From contig CAYRHB010000021.1 in NCBI GenBank assembly GCA_964424035.1, forward strand, positions 1 to 35,222: a stretch of DNA of 35,222 bases, read 5' to 3'. Positions 7,775 through 15,483 of the stretch are shown piece by piece. The notes below the pieces were generated by a model. It saw only the letters and a list, made by a program, of their open reading frames with translations. It did not search any database and had not been told where the DNA came from. The DNA is from Leptolinea sp964424035 (GTDB lineage: Bacteria > Chloroflexota > Anaerolineae > Anaerolineales > Anaerolineaceae). Both the position numbers and the translations under genes were made by a program. How positions within the stretch are numbered: position 1 is the first letter of the stretch; each line of letters opens with the position of its first letter.

Positions 7775-8587
7775 ATGAGTTGGGATCGTGTGTTGACACT
7801 TAAAACATCGGAAGAGCTTGCGGTAATGCGACAGGCTGGCCGGATCAATGCTGAAGCGCTCGCGGCTGCGCGCGCGGCAATCCGCCCCGGTGTCAGCACA
7901 GCTGATCTCAACGCGGCTGCGGAAGATGTATTGAAAAAACACGGCTGCTATTCGCCCTTTTTAAACTATCCTGGACCATATCCCTATCCGGCCAGCACCA
8001 ATGTAAGCATCAACGAAGAAATGGTGCACGGCATCCCCGGTTCGCGCAAGTTAAAAGAAGGGGATATTGTTTCGGTCGATTGCGGCACTGTGTTTGAAGG
8101 CTGGGTTGCCGATGCCGCATTTACCGCCGGAGTGGGCGAGATTTCCGAACAGGCGCAAAAGATCATCGAAGTTACCAAAGAAGCGCTGCGGGTTGGGATC
8201 TCAAAAATGGTTGACGGTAATACCACCGGTGATATCGGCTCTGCGATTGAGAAGTATGTTCGCAGCCAGGGAATGTATGTAACCCATACCTATACCGGAC
8301 ACGGAGTTGGACGGCGTATGCATGAAGGTCCGCAGGCGCCAAATTACGGGCGACCGCGGCAGGGCGTACAGCTCCGAAACGGTATGACCATTGCTCTGGA
8401 GCCCATGGTCCTCATCGGAACATCACAAACCCGGGTCATGCCGGATGAATGGACCGTTGTATCATCAGACAGATCATTGACAGCGCATTTTGAACATACA
8501 ACGGCCATTACACCCAATGGCCCTGTTGTTCTGACAGTGCTGGAAAATGATCCGGACTATGGACTCGATACGACAAAGCAGTTATAA
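7775..8587 (+). CDS. map: Methionine aminopeptidase, type I
   Basis: This enzyme (270 aa) removes the N-terminal methionine from nascent proteins when the second residue is small. The dinuclear metal site is complete: Asp in SVDCG, Asp in VADAAFT, His in TGHGVGRRMHE, Glu in ALEPM and Glu in HFEHT. Substrate-side motifs NEEMVHGIPG and THTYTGHGVG are intact. It starts eight bases after the adk stop. No infA follows. The next gene is rpmJ. Confidence 0.97.
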   Translation: MSWDRVLTLKTSEELAVMRQAGRINAEALAAARAAIRPGVSTADLNAAAEDVLKKHGCYSPFLNYPGPYPYPASTNVSINEEMVHGIPGSRKLKEGDIVSVDCGTVFEGWVADAAFTAGVGEISEQAQKIIEVTKEALRVGISKMVDGNTTGDIGSAIEKYVRSQGMYVTHTYTGHGVGRRMHEGPQAPNYGRPRQGVQLRNGMTIALEPMVLIGTSQTRVMPDEWTVVSSDRSLTAHFEHTTAITPNGPVVLTVLENDPDYGLDTTKQL

Positions 8588-8588
8588 T
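8560..8588 (+). promoter_or_regulatory. Possible internal promoter ahead of rpmJ
   Basis: A perfect TATAAT at 8583-8588 overlaps the end of map. A TGGACT that partly matches the -35 consensus lies at 8560-8565, with a 17-base spacer. Transcription would start at about 8595, giving rpmJ a leader of about 38 bases with the AAGGAG ribosome binding site at 8621-8626. It could drive the rpmJ-rpsM-rpsK-rpsD-rpoA-rplQ group separately from the upstream operon. The -35 match is weak, so confidence is moderate. Confidence 0.4.
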
Positions 8589-8632
8589 CAAAGCTTTGTC
8601 GCTAACTTTGCAATAATTAGAAGGAGTTTTTG

Positions 8633-8746
8633 ATGAAAGTCACGACATCAATTGGCAAAAGATGCGCAAAATGCAAGATCGTTCGTCGAAAAGGCATTTT
8701 GTATGTAATCTGTGAAAACCCAAAGCATAAGCAGCGTCAGGGATAA
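8633..8746 (+). CDS. rpmJ: 50S ribosomal protein L36, zinc-binding form
   Basis: L36 is the smallest bacterial ribosomal protein (37 aa) and sits in the large subunit near 23S domain VI. It reads MKVTTSIGKRCAKCKIVRRK and then GILYVICENPKHKQRQG. The zinc ligands C11, C14, C27 and H32 are all present, so this is the C+ form. The ribosome binding site AAGGAG is seven bases upstream. infA, usually immediately upstream, is absent. rpsM starts six bases after the stop. Confidence 0.96.
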   Translation: MKVTTSIGKRCAKCKIVRRKGILYVICENPKHKQRQG

Positions 8747-8752
8747 GAGAAC

Positions 8753-9142
8753 ATGGCAAGAATTGAAGGTGTTGACCTCCCACGTAATAAACGGATTGAA
8801 ACCGGATTGACCTATATTTATGGTATCGGACCGACCCGCGCCAAGCGGATCCTGACTGAAACCAAAGTCAACCCGGATGTTCGCGTTAAAGATCTAACAG
8901 AATCTGATCTCGCACTGTTGCGCGAATTCATCACCAAAAACTTCAAAGTTGAAGGTGATCTGCGGCGCGAAGTTCAGATGAGCATCAAACGGTTGATGGA
9001 AATCGGCTGCTACCGCGGCCTGCGCCATCGCCGGAACCTGCCTCTCCATGGGCAGAGAACCCGCACCAACGCCCGTACACGCAAAGGTCCGAAAAAGACT
9101 GTTGCCGGTCGCGGCCGCCGTCGCGGAGCAACCAAGAAGTAA
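8753..9142 (+). CDS. rpsM: 30S ribosomal protein S13
   Basis: S13 (129 aa) lies in the head of the small subunit and contacts both the large subunit and P-site tRNA. The N-terminal MARIEGVDLPRNKRIETGLT and YGIGPTRAKRIL form the family signature. The C-terminus RGLRHRRNLPLHGQRTRTNARTRKGP with a basic tail is typical. A 108-base spacer to rpsK follows. It is unusually long for this operon and holds short GC-rich inverted matches (around 9160-9192) that could fold, but no defined element was recognised. Confidence 0.97.
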   Translation: MARIEGVDLPRNKRIETGLTYIYGIGPTRAKRILTETKVNPDVRVKDLTESDLALLREFITKNFKVEGDLRREVQMSIKRLMEIGCYRGLRHRRNLPLHGQRTRTNARTRKGPKKTVAGRGRRRGATKK

Positions 9143-9250
9143 TTTGCTACGGACCGTATCCGGGTTGGGGAGCCTTCCTTCCCGCGGCTGCCCGGAACAT
9201 TCCAATGCATTACGAAAGATTTTTTCTAGTAAAGAATGTAGCGAGGGATT

Positions 9251-9655
9251 ATGGCACAAAACGTACGCTCAACGCGTCGGAACACGGCTTCGCGCAAGGT
9301 GAAGCGCACACTGTCCTCCGGACAGGTGCATGTCTTTGCCTCCTTCAATAACACTATCGTGACCGTAACGGATCAGCAGGGAAACACTGTCTGCTGGGGT
9401 TCCTCCGGTTCCGCCGGATACAAAGGTTCCCGCAAAAGCACTCCATTTGCGGCCCGCCTGGCTGCCGAGCAGGCTATTAAAGCCGCGCAGGCAATGGGCA
9501 TCCAGGAAGTGGATTTGATTGTAAAGGGACCTGGTCCCGGCCGCGAATCTGCCATCCGGGCAGTTCAGTCCATGGGACTGAAAGTCCGGTCAATTGCAGA
9601 CATCACTCCGGTACCGCACAACGGTTGCCGGCCGCCAAAGAAACGCCGCGTGTAA
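9251..9655 (+). CDS. rpsK: 30S ribosomal protein S11
   Basis: S11 (134 aa) is part of the platform of the small subunit and lines the mRNA exit path. The signatures GQVHVFASFNNTIVTVTD and WGSSGSAGYKGSRKSTPFAA are diagnostic, and the C-terminus DITPVPHNGCRPPKKRRV is the conserved S11 end. The N-terminal extension (QNVRSTRRNTASRKVKRTLS) is basic. The ribosome binding site GCGAGGGAT precedes the ATG. Confidence 0.98.
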   Translation: MAQNVRSTRRNTASRKVKRTLSSGQVHVFASFNNTIVTVTDQQGNTVCWGSSGSAGYKGSRKSTPFAARLAAEQAIKAAQAMGIQEVDLIVKGPGPGRESAIRAVQSMGLKVRSIADITPVPHNGCRPPKKRRV

Positions 9656-9678
9656 TTCTGTGAGAGGACGACAAAGCA

Positions 9679-10323
9679 ATGGCTAAATATATTGGGCCGG
9701 TTTGTAAACTCTGCCGGCGTGAAGGTGAAAAATTGTTCTTAAAAGGGCAGCGCTGTTTTACCCCCAAGTGCGCCTTTGAAAAACGCGGATTTGCCCCCGG
9801 CCAACACGGCCGCACCGGGCAGGGCCGTGGCGGCAGCGACCGTGCTTCTGATTACGCACGCCAGCTGCGCGCAAAGCAGAAAGCCCGCCGGGTTTACGGT
9901 GTTTTCGAGCGTCAGTTCCGCCGGTTCTACGGCATGGCGTTGAAGCACCGTGGTATGACGGGTCTTAACCTGCTTCAGAACCTCGAAATGCGGTTCGATA
10001 ATGTTGTTTACCGTTTCGGGTTGGCCGAAAACCGGGCACAGGCCCGTCAATTGGTTACCCATGGACATTTCTGTATCAACGGTATCCGCACCGATATCCC
10101 CTCCATGCTCCTGCGCCCCGGTGATGTTATCACCGTCCGCAAAGGCTCCGAGACGAACACCTACTTCAAAGAGATGGTCGATATCGCTGAAAAACGGAAT
10201 TGTGCTGTCTGGCTGGATCGGGACCTCAAAAACCTGACCGGTAAAGTTGTCCGTGTTCCGGAACGCGCTGAGATCGACGGCAACTTGAACGAACAGCTTA
10301 TTGTTGAGTACTATTCGCGCTAA
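9679..10323 (+). CDS. rpsD: 30S ribosomal protein S4, zinc-containing form
   Basis: S4 (214 aa) is a primary 16S rRNA binder that nucleates body assembly. In many bacteria it also represses its own operon. The N-terminus has VCKLCRREGEK followed by RCFTPKC, a four-cysteine zinc site of the C+ S4 type. The S4 RNA-binding domain at about residues 100-165 contains FGLAENRAQARQLVTHGHF. The C-terminus VPERAEIDGNLNEQLIVEYYSR is conserved. It lies between rpsK and rpoA, the usual alpha-operon position. Confidence 0.98.
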   Translation: MAKYIGPVCKLCRREGEKLFLKGQRCFTPKCAFEKRGFAPGQHGRTGQGRGGSDRASDYARQLRAKQKARRVYGVFERQFRRFYGMALKHRGMTGLNLLQNLEMRFDNVVYRFGLAENRAQARQLVTHGHFCINGIRTDIPSMLLRPGDVITVRKGSETNTYFKEMVDIAEKRNCAVWLDRDLKNLTGKVVRVPERAEIDGNLNEQLIVEYYSR

Positions 10324-10372
10324 ACCCGTGATCGGTGTGCGGGACTAAAAGGTACACTGAGAAGAGGAAAAC

Positions 10373-11338
10373 GTGACTACACTCTTAAACATGGTAACAC
10401 CCAAAGTCGAGCGCGAAGCAGAAGCTCGAAACTATGGCAAGTTTGTCATCAGCCCGTTGGAGCATGGATACGGAGTTACTCTGGGTAATGCTCTCCGCCG
10501 GGTTATGCTGTCCTCGCTTTCCGGGGCTGCCATCACGTCCATCCGCATTGCGGATGTACTGCATGAGTTCAGCGATATCCCCGGTGTGCGGGAAGATGTT
10601 ATTCAGGTCACTCTGCAGATCAAACAGATCCGCCTGATCATGAATGATGTGGAAACTGCCCATCTGCGTTTGGATATCCGTGGAGAAGGACAGGTCACTG
10701 CGGCCGATATCATCGCGCCACCGGAAATTGAAATTGTCAACCCCGACCTGTATTTGTTCACCGTGGATGATCCAAAGACCAAACTGGAAATTGACCTGAC
10801 CGTTGAACGCGGACGTGGATATTCTCCAGCCAACGAGCGGACAACCCACCTTCCCATTGGCGAGCTCCCTGTCGATGCCATCTTCTCCCCGGTGAAACGC
10901 GTAAACTGGTCGGTAGCATCCGCCCGCGTTATGCAGAGCACCAACTATGACAAACTGAACCTGGAAATCTGGACAGATGGAACGGTCAAACCTGAAGAAG
11001 CATTGGGCACCGCCTCAAAGATCCTCATTGAGCATCTGCGCCTGGTTTCCGGTGCCTCTGAAGAAGTGAGCGTTCTGGGTGTTGAAAAAGAAGTCAGCGG
11101 CAGCCGGTTAACCAGTGAAGCAGCCGAAACGCCCATCGAGAATCTTGATCTCTCCGTCCGCGTGTTCAACTCGTTGAAGCGCACGGGAATCACCACGGTT
11201 GGCGATGTGCTTGATCTGCTGGAAAAAGGCGAAGAAGCGGTTATGTCCATCCGCAACTTCGGTGAAAAGAGCCTGGATGAGCTGCGTGAAAAGATGCAGG
11301 AAAAGAACTACCTGCCTCAAGAAAAAGATGTGGAGTGA
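10373..11338 (+). CDS. rpoA: DNA-directed RNA polymerase subunit alpha
   Basis: The alpha subunit (321 aa) dimerises to start RNA polymerase assembly and contacts promoter UP elements and activators. The N-terminal domain carries SPLEHGYGVTLGNALRRVML, the alpha signature, then the insert domain and the VNWSVASARVMQSTNYDKL region. The C-terminal domain (about residues 250-312) has IENLDLSVRVFNSLKRTGI and EKSLDELREKM, the two helix-hairpin-helix parts. The start is GTG at 10373, preceded by GAAGAGGAAAA. rplQ follows six bases after the stop. Confidence 0.98.
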   Translation: MTTLLNMVTPKVEREAEARNYGKFVISPLEHGYGVTLGNALRRVMLSSLSGAAITSIRIADVLHEFSDIPGVREDVIQVTLQIKQIRLIMNDVETAHLRLDIRGEGQVTAADIIAPPEIEIVNPDLYLFTVDDPKTKLEIDLTVERGRGYSPANERTTHLPIGELPVDAIFSPVKRVNWSVASARVMQSTNYDKLNLEIWTDGTVKPEEALGTASKILIEHLRLVSGASEEVSVLGVEKEVSGSRLTSEAAETPIENLDLSVRVFNSLKRTGITTVGDVLDLLEKGEEAVMSIRNFGEKSLDELREKMQEKNYLPQEKDVE

Positions 11339-11344
11339 TCAGAT

Positions 11345-11722
11345 ATGCGACATCAGGTAGCAGGATTTCATTTAAGTCGTGATAAAGATGCCCGTGCCGG
11401 TCTCCGCCGCACGTTGATCAACCAGCTCTTTACCCATGAGCGTATTCAAACCACTCACACGAAAGCCCTGGCTATTCGTGGAGAGGCTGAACGCTTGATC
11501 ACCCTTGCCAAAAACAGCGGCGACGCCAGCGATATTGCCAAAGTCAACGCCCGCCGCCAGGCAGCTGCCCGTCTGGGTAACCCGGAGATCGTAAAAAAGC
11601 TGTTTGATGACATCGCACCACGCTATAAGACCCGCGCGGGCGGTTACACGCGCATGGTCAAAACAGGACCAAGGCTCGGTGATGCAGCCGAAATGGTGAT
11701 CATCGAACTGGTCGAAGGTTAA
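11345..11722 (+). CDS. rplQ: 50S ribosomal protein L17
   Basis: L17 (125 aa) lies near the polypeptide exit tunnel. It has the typical MRHQVAGFHLSRDKDARAGL start (family consensus MRHxxxGxxLxRxxxxRxALxR), then TLINQLFTHERIQTTHTKA. The C-terminus RAGGYTRMVKTGPRLGDAAEM is conserved. It closes the classic alpha operon and is followed by truA 23 bases later. Confidence 0.97.
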   Translation: MRHQVAGFHLSRDKDARAGLRRTLINQLFTHERIQTTHTKALAIRGEAERLITLAKNSGDASDIAKVNARRQAAARLGNPEIVKKLFDDIAPRYKTRAGGYTRMVKTGPRLGDAAEMVIIELVEG

Positions 11723-11745
11723 TCTTTCCGGACTACCGGAAAGAC

Positions 11746-12501
11746 ATGGAACGTTACCAACTGATTCTTGCCTACGATGGAACGCTTTTCTCCGGCTTTC
11801 AACGCCAGGGGAAACAGCGGACGGTTCAACTCGTACTGGAGGAAGCCCTCCGGCAAATAGGCTGGCAGGAGAGAAGTATTCTCTGCGCCGGCCGTACAGA
11901 TACAGGAGTACACGCATCCGGTCAAGTGATCGCCTTCGGACTTGAATGGAGACACTCGACGGAAGCTCTGCGAAACGCCCTGAACGCACATTTACCGGAT
12001 GATATGGCCGTACAACACGTGGATCTGGCGCCGATGGATTTTCATCCCCGGTATGACGCCGAATCCCGAACGTACGAATATCGTATCTACTTTTCACCAG
12101 CGAGAAACCCGTTGAAAAATCGGACAGCCTGGAGAATTTGGCCAGAACTTGAGATCGAAAGATTACAGCAAGCTGCCCCGTGCTTCCTGGGAATCCACGA
12201 CTTTTCATCTTTTGGAGCTCCAATGAAACCTGGCGCATCCACAATCCGTATCGTTTTTGAAAGCGGATGGAAGCAGATGTCCGATGACCTGGTCTACCGG
12301 GTCACGGCAAATGCATTCCTGTATCACATGATCCGCCGCGTGGTCTGGCAACAAGTACTTTTTGCCACAGACCGCATCACGTTTCAAGAGCTCCAGGACG
12401 GTATCGAAAAGGCTGCTCCTCTTCCCCCGGGAATGGCTCCGGCCAATGGGTTATCGCTTGTCAGGGTTGTTTACCCGGACGGGCAAGGCAAGGATCGTTA
12501 G
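11746..12501 (+). CDS. truA: tRNA pseudouridine(38-40) synthase
   Basis: TruA (251 aa) converts uridines 38-40 of the tRNA anticodon arm to pseudouridine. The catalytic Asp is in CAGRTDTGVHASGQV (about residue 50). The N-terminal LAYDGTLFSGFQRQ and the C-terminal FLYHMIRRVVW match the family. It sits between rplQ and rplM, an arrangement common in Gram-positive and related bacteria. Length is normal. The spacer to rplM is short, so it is probably co-transcribed. Confidence 0.96.
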   Translation: MERYQLILAYDGTLFSGFQRQGKQRTVQLVLEEALRQIGWQERSILCAGRTDTGVHASGQVIAFGLEWRHSTEALRNALNAHLPDDMAVQHVDLAPMDFHPRYDAESRTYEYRIYFSPARNPLKNRTAWRIWPELEIERLQQAAPCFLGIHDFSSFGAPMKPGASTIRIVFESGWKQMSDDLVYRVTANAFLYHMIRRVVWQQVLFATDRITFQELQDGIEKAAPLPPGMAPANGLSLVRVVYPDGQGKDR

Positions 12502-12554
12502 CAATCATCATCAAATTGCATTACGCAACAAACAGATGGAATGGAGAGGATGCA

Positions 12555-12980
12555 GTGGATAAAACCTACGTCCCAAAAGGAAAACAAGAAGGAGAATGGC
12601 TGGTAGTCGACGCCAATGAACAGATCCTTGGCCGTTTGGCAACCAAGATCGCCATGATCCTGATGGGCAAAACCAAGCCCCAGTACACCCCCGGTGTTGA
12701 TACCGGCGATTATGTGATCGTTCTTAACGCCAGCAAAGTCGCCGTCACCGGCAAACGTATGACTGACAAGATCTACTATTCACACTCCGGATATCCGGGT
12801 GGATTGAAATCTGTCAGCCTGAAAGATCAGTTAAAGAACCACCCCGACCGCGTTATTGAATCGGCTGTGTGGGGTATGCTCCCGCATAACAAATGGGGCC
12901 GGTCTTTACTGAAAAAAATGAAAGTCTATGGCGGGAATGAGCATCCCCATGCTGCTCAAAACCCGAAATTAGTAGCCTAA
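12555..12980 (+). CDS. rplM: 50S ribosomal protein L13
   Basis: L13 (141 aa) is an early-assembly large-subunit protein. The start is placed at GTG 12555, giving VDKTYVPKGKQEGEWLVVDA (first residue read as Met). An upstream TTG at 12516 is in frame but would add 13 residues without family support. GGAGAGGA at 12543-12550 serves as ribosome binding site, though it lies close to the GTG. Typical motifs are ILGRLATKIA, GDYVIVLNASKVAVTGKR, YYSHSGYPGGLK and GMLPHNKWGR. rpsI follows, forming the usual L13-S9 pair. Confidence 0.96.
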   Translation: MDKTYVPKGKQEGEWLVVDANEQILGRLATKIAMILMGKTKPQYTPGVDTGDYVIVLNASKVAVTGKRMTDKIYYSHSGYPGGLKSVSLKDQLKNHPDRVIESAVWGMLPHNKWGRSLLKKMKVYGGNEHPHAAQNPKLVA

Positions 12981-12995
12981 AGGAGCACGGGAAAT

Positions 12996-13391
12996 ATGGC
13001 AGCAACTTATTTTGAAGGTGTTGGGCGGCGGAAGGAAAGCACCGCGCGCGTACGTGTTATGAGCGGCGCCGGCGTTTTCACCGTGAATGAAAAACCCGCA
13101 GAATCCTACTTCACCCGCTATGGTGATCTGCAGGAAGTCCTTGGACCTGTTACGGCTGCAAACTTGAACCGCAACAGCCTCGATATCACCGTGGTCGTCA
13201 ATGGCGGCGGTGTTACCGGTCAGACCGACGCGGCCAAGCTTGGTCTTGCCCGCGCCCTGCAGAAGATGGATCCTGAAACCAACCCTGCGCTGCGTAAAGC
13301 CGGTTTCCTGACCCGCGATCCGCGTGTCAAGGAACGCAAGAAACCAGGCCTCAAACGCGCCCGCAAGGCCCCAACCTACACAAAACGTTAG
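12996..13391 (+). CDS. rpsI: 30S ribosomal protein S9
   Basis: S9 (131 aa) lies in the head of the small subunit, with its C-terminal tail touching the P-site tRNA anticodon loop. It shows FEGVGRRKESTARVRVMSG at the start. The glycine-rich VNGGGVTGQTDAAKLGLARAL and the basic tail RVKERKKPGLKRARKAPTYTKR, ending in the universal Lys-Arg, are also present. The ribosome binding site is AAAGGAGCACG. It is the last ribosomal gene of the run, and a strong hairpin follows. Confidence 0.98.
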   Translation: MAATYFEGVGRRKESTARVRVMSGAGVFTVNEKPAESYFTRYGDLQEVLGPVTAANLNRNSLDITVVVNGGGVTGQTDAAKLGLARALQKMDPETNPALRKAGFLTRDPRVKERKKPGLKRARKAPTYTKR

Positions 13392-13429
13392 AATTGCTGG
13401 AGCGGATGTATTTCCGCCCGACAATTATC

Positions 13430-13476
13430 GCAACAGGTTTTCCGGAGCCATGTCTCGCTCCGGAAAACTTTGTTGC
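13430..13476 (+). terminator. Terminator-like hairpin closing the ribosomal gene run
   Basis: GTTTTCCGGAGC at 13437-13448 pairs perfectly with GCTCCGGAAAAC at 13457-13468 across an eight-base loop. Flanking GCAACA (13430-13435) and TGTTGC (13471-13476) extend the stem by six pairs after a small internal bulge. The U-tract after the inner stem is only three bases (TTTG), so termination may be partial. It lies about 40 bases after rpsI. Confidence 0.7.
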
Positions 13477-13488
13477 ATTAACAGGTGA

Positions 13489-14613
13489 ATGATGACAATG
13501 GACATGATGTTGGAACCGATCTTTCATATTTACAGTTCATGCTGCCTGGATACAGGACAGGCATTGTCCATGATCCCTGCAAATAAAATGGCAGGCGCTT
13601 ATCATTTGTTGCACAATCCGGCTCAGGGGGTGTTGATAACCGGAATAAAAACAGATGACGAATTGGACAGTGTGGTAAGCCTGCTGACAAAGACATATCC
13701 ATCAGACCAGGCTGTATGCCTGAATACCTGTTCATTGGATTCGATGGGTTTTGAACCTCATCTAAAATTGGAAGATCTGACCGCCGGCCGTAAGGTTGAA
13801 AAGGGACAGACATTGTATCTGTATGTTTCTCCTTTGAGCGAGGAACATTCTTTTGAAAAATTCCAGGAAATAATCGCCCGGCTGCGTTCACCTGAAGGCT
13901 GTCCCTGGGACCGCGAACAAACCCACCTGAGCCTGCGGAATAATCTGCTTGAAGAGGCCTATGAAACGCTGGAAGCCATTGACAGGCAGGATACTGCTTC
14001 CATGCGGGAGGAATTCGGTGATCTCTTGCTGCAGATCGTACTGCATGCGCAAATTGCATCCGAATCGGCTGAATTTAACATGGAAGAGATCATTGCCGGG
14101 ATCGCAAGCAAATTGATCCGGCGCCATCCGCATGTGTTTGGTGAGACAGAAGTCGCAGGGGTCAAGAATGTCCTCCTGAACTGGGAAAAACTGAAGCAGC
14201 AGGAACGGGCAGATAATGGCACCCCCGAAAAGGGAATTCTGGATGGTGTTCCTGCCGGATTGCCGTCATTGACCCAGGCACAGGCTTTACAAGACCGGGC
14301 AGCCCGGGTGGGTTTTGACTGGCCTGCCATTGAACCGGTATGGGAAAAAGTTTCGGAGGAGCTGGAAGAAGTACGCAATGCCGGATCACCGGAGGAAATT
14401 GAAAAAGAACTGGGTGACCTTTTATTCGCGGTTGTCAACCTGATCCGGTGGTTTAAGGTAGATGCGGAAAGCGCGCTGCGCGGGACTAATCAAAAATTCC
14501 GCCGCCGGTTCAAGCATATCGAAAAAAGTGCACGCACAAACGGACAGGACCTGCATGCGATGACTTTTGATGAGATGGATGCTTATTGGAACGAAGCCAA
14601 GGGATTGGAATAA
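13489..14613 (+). CDS. mazG: Nucleoside triphosphate pyrophosphohydrolase MazG with truncated methylase-like N-terminus
   Basis: This 374-residue protein hydrolyses NTPs or dNTPs to the monophosphate and pyrophosphate, probably cleaning the nucleotide pool. Residues from about 120 on are a full two-domain MazG. The first domain has CPWDREQTHLSLRNNLLEEA and EEFGDLLLQIVLHAQ. The second has VSEELEEVRNAG and KELGDLLFAVVNLIRW. Residues 1-118 resemble the C-terminal half of a tetrapyrrole methylase domain (VLITGI...L..TYPSDQAV..., then LYLYVSPLSEEHSF as the join), as in Bacillus YabN-type fusions. The N-terminal SAM-binding half is missing, and the gap upstream is too short to hold it. Start choice among the ATGs at 13489, 13492 and 13498 is uncertain. 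Confidence 0.92.
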   Translation: MMTMDMMLEPIFHIYSSCCLDTGQALSMIPANKMAGAYHLLHNPAQGVLITGIKTDDELDSVVSLLTKTYPSDQAVCLNTCSLDSMGFEPHLKLEDLTAGRKVEKGQTLYLYVSPLSEEHSFEKFQEIIARLRSPEGCPWDREQTHLSLRNNLLEEAYETLEAIDRQDTASMREEFGDLLLQIVLHAQIASESAEFNMEEIIAGIASKLIRRHPHVFGETEVAGVKNVLLNWEKLKQQERADNGTPEKGILDGVPAGLPSLTQAQALQDRAARVGFDWPAIEPVWEKVSEELEEVRNAGSPEEIEKELGDLLFAVVNLIRWFKVDAESALRGTNQKFRRRFKHIEKSARTNGQDLHAMTFDEMDAYWNEAKGLE

Positions 14614-14685
14614 ACCGGGGGGTATAAAAAAACAAGGTAGATGGGTGATAGAAGGGATTGATCCGTAATATCCATCGACACTCTA

Positions 14686-15315
14686 TTAAAGTATCCCAAA
14701 GGACAGTAGGTCTGCTTCCAGTTGTTCTGCAGATTCAAATTTAATAGTCTGGAAACCCAGGTTCTTGGCTGCCAGAATATTTGGTTCATGATCGTCGATA
14801 AACAGGCAATCACCAGCCAGACGACCGATACGCTCCAGGAGATGTTCAAAAATATCCGCATTGGGTTTGATCAACCCGACCTCACCGGAAAGGACAATAT
14901 CATCAAACCAGTCAAAGAACGGGTAATCAACTCGCACCAGATTGAATTTCTCTGCCGACCAGTTGCTCAACCCGTATAGGGGGAATCCTTTGTCTTTCAA
15001 TTTACGCAGGATATCCACAGTGGGCTGTATGCATCCCCGGATGGTTTCCAGATAACGTTCGTCATACGCGCGGATCAACTCCGTGTATTGTGGAAACCTG
15101 GCGGTCAAGACAGCCGTACCTTCGGCAAATGACCGGCCGCGATCCTGCTCAGGGTTCCAATTCCTGAAATCAATCTCTTCCAGAAAGGCATCCACCCGCT
15201 GCGGGTCATTGTCCATCATCGGGTCAAAAAGATAATGCGGACTCCAGTCCATTAATACACCGCCAAAATCGAAAACAATGACTGGAGAAAGTTTGGAATT
15301 GTTGCTGGTTGACAA
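14686..15315 (-). CDS. HAD-superfamily hydrolase (sugar phosphatase-like)
   Basis: This 209-residue cytosolic protein is a HAD phosphatase of the YihX / epoxide-hydrolase-N-like subgroup. Motif I reads VFDFGGVLMDW: the nucleophile Asp is present, and the second position of the usual DxD is Gly, as in this subgroup (for example DLGNV in YihX). Motif II is GLSNWS, the motif III Lys is in LIKPNADIF, and motif IV is FIDDHEPNI. A helical cap lies at about residues 20-95. Substrate cannot be told from sequence. It is the only minus-strand gene in the window. The start is TTG at 15315, preceded on its strand by CAGGT. It converges on mazG, with 72 bases between the stops. Confidence 0.9.
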   Translation of the reverse strand: MSTSNNSKLSPVIVFDFGGVLMDWSPHYLFDPMMDNDPQRVDAFLEEIDFRNWNPEQDRGRSFAEGTAVLTARFPQYTELIRAYDERYLETIRGCIQPTVDILRKLKDKGFPLYGLSNWSAEKFNLVRVDYPFFDWFDDIVLSGEVGLIKPNADIFEHLLERIGRLAGDCLFIDDHEPNILAAKNLGFQTIKFESAEQLEADLLSFGIL

Positions 15316-15345
15316 ATTGATACCTGCCTGATGTAAAATCTTGAG

Positions 15346-15369
15346 CCTGTATTCTAACCCAAATACAGG
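15346..15369. repeat. Perfect inverted repeat in divergent intergenic region, possible operator
   Basis: CCTGTATT (15346-15353) and AATACAGG (15362-15369) form a perfect 8-base inverted repeat around an 8-base spacer, in the gap between the divergent HAD gene and the membrane-protein gene. On the minus strand the left arm overlaps a TAGAAT (plus-strand 15351-15356) that could be a -10 element for the HAD gene. The spacing resembles a dimeric repressor site. No adjacent regulator gene is present to bind it. Confidence 0.4.
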
Positions 15370-15449
15370 TCGATCGTTTCGTTGATGGCAACCTGCATAT
15401 CACCTAATCCGATTATGGTCCGGGAATGCGAAAAGCCCTGGATTATGGC

Positions 15450-15455
15450 TATAAT
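15450..15455 (+). promoter_or_regulatory. Candidate -10 element for the membrane-protein gene
   Basis: A perfect TATAAT lies about 29 bases before the ATG at 15484. No good -35 was found 16-18 bases upstream. If used, transcription would begin near 15462. This excludes the upstream in-frame ATGs (15382, 15454) as starts. Confidence 0.35.
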
Positions 15456-15483
15456 GTACAGAAATTCATCCCTGTGGAATTCA

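Noticed and set aside
9143..9250. Possible structured leader (S4- or S13-type autoregulatory RNA) between rpsM and rpsK
   Set aside because: Only short imperfect GC matches around 9160-9192. No known leader consensus recognised, so not called.
9048..9302. 84-codon plus-strand frame spanning the rpsM-rpsK gap
   Set aside because: Overlaps the ends of both ribosomal genes in another frame, and the gap itself shows no start signal for it.
11372..12244. 290-codon minus-strand open frame
   Set aside because: It lies antisense to rplQ and truA, both strongly conserved, and its translation resembles no family. A shadow frame.
14614..14685. Shared terminator between the convergent mazG and HAD genes
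   Set aside because: An A-run at about 14627-14633 would give a U-tract on the minus strand, but no convincing stem precedes it.
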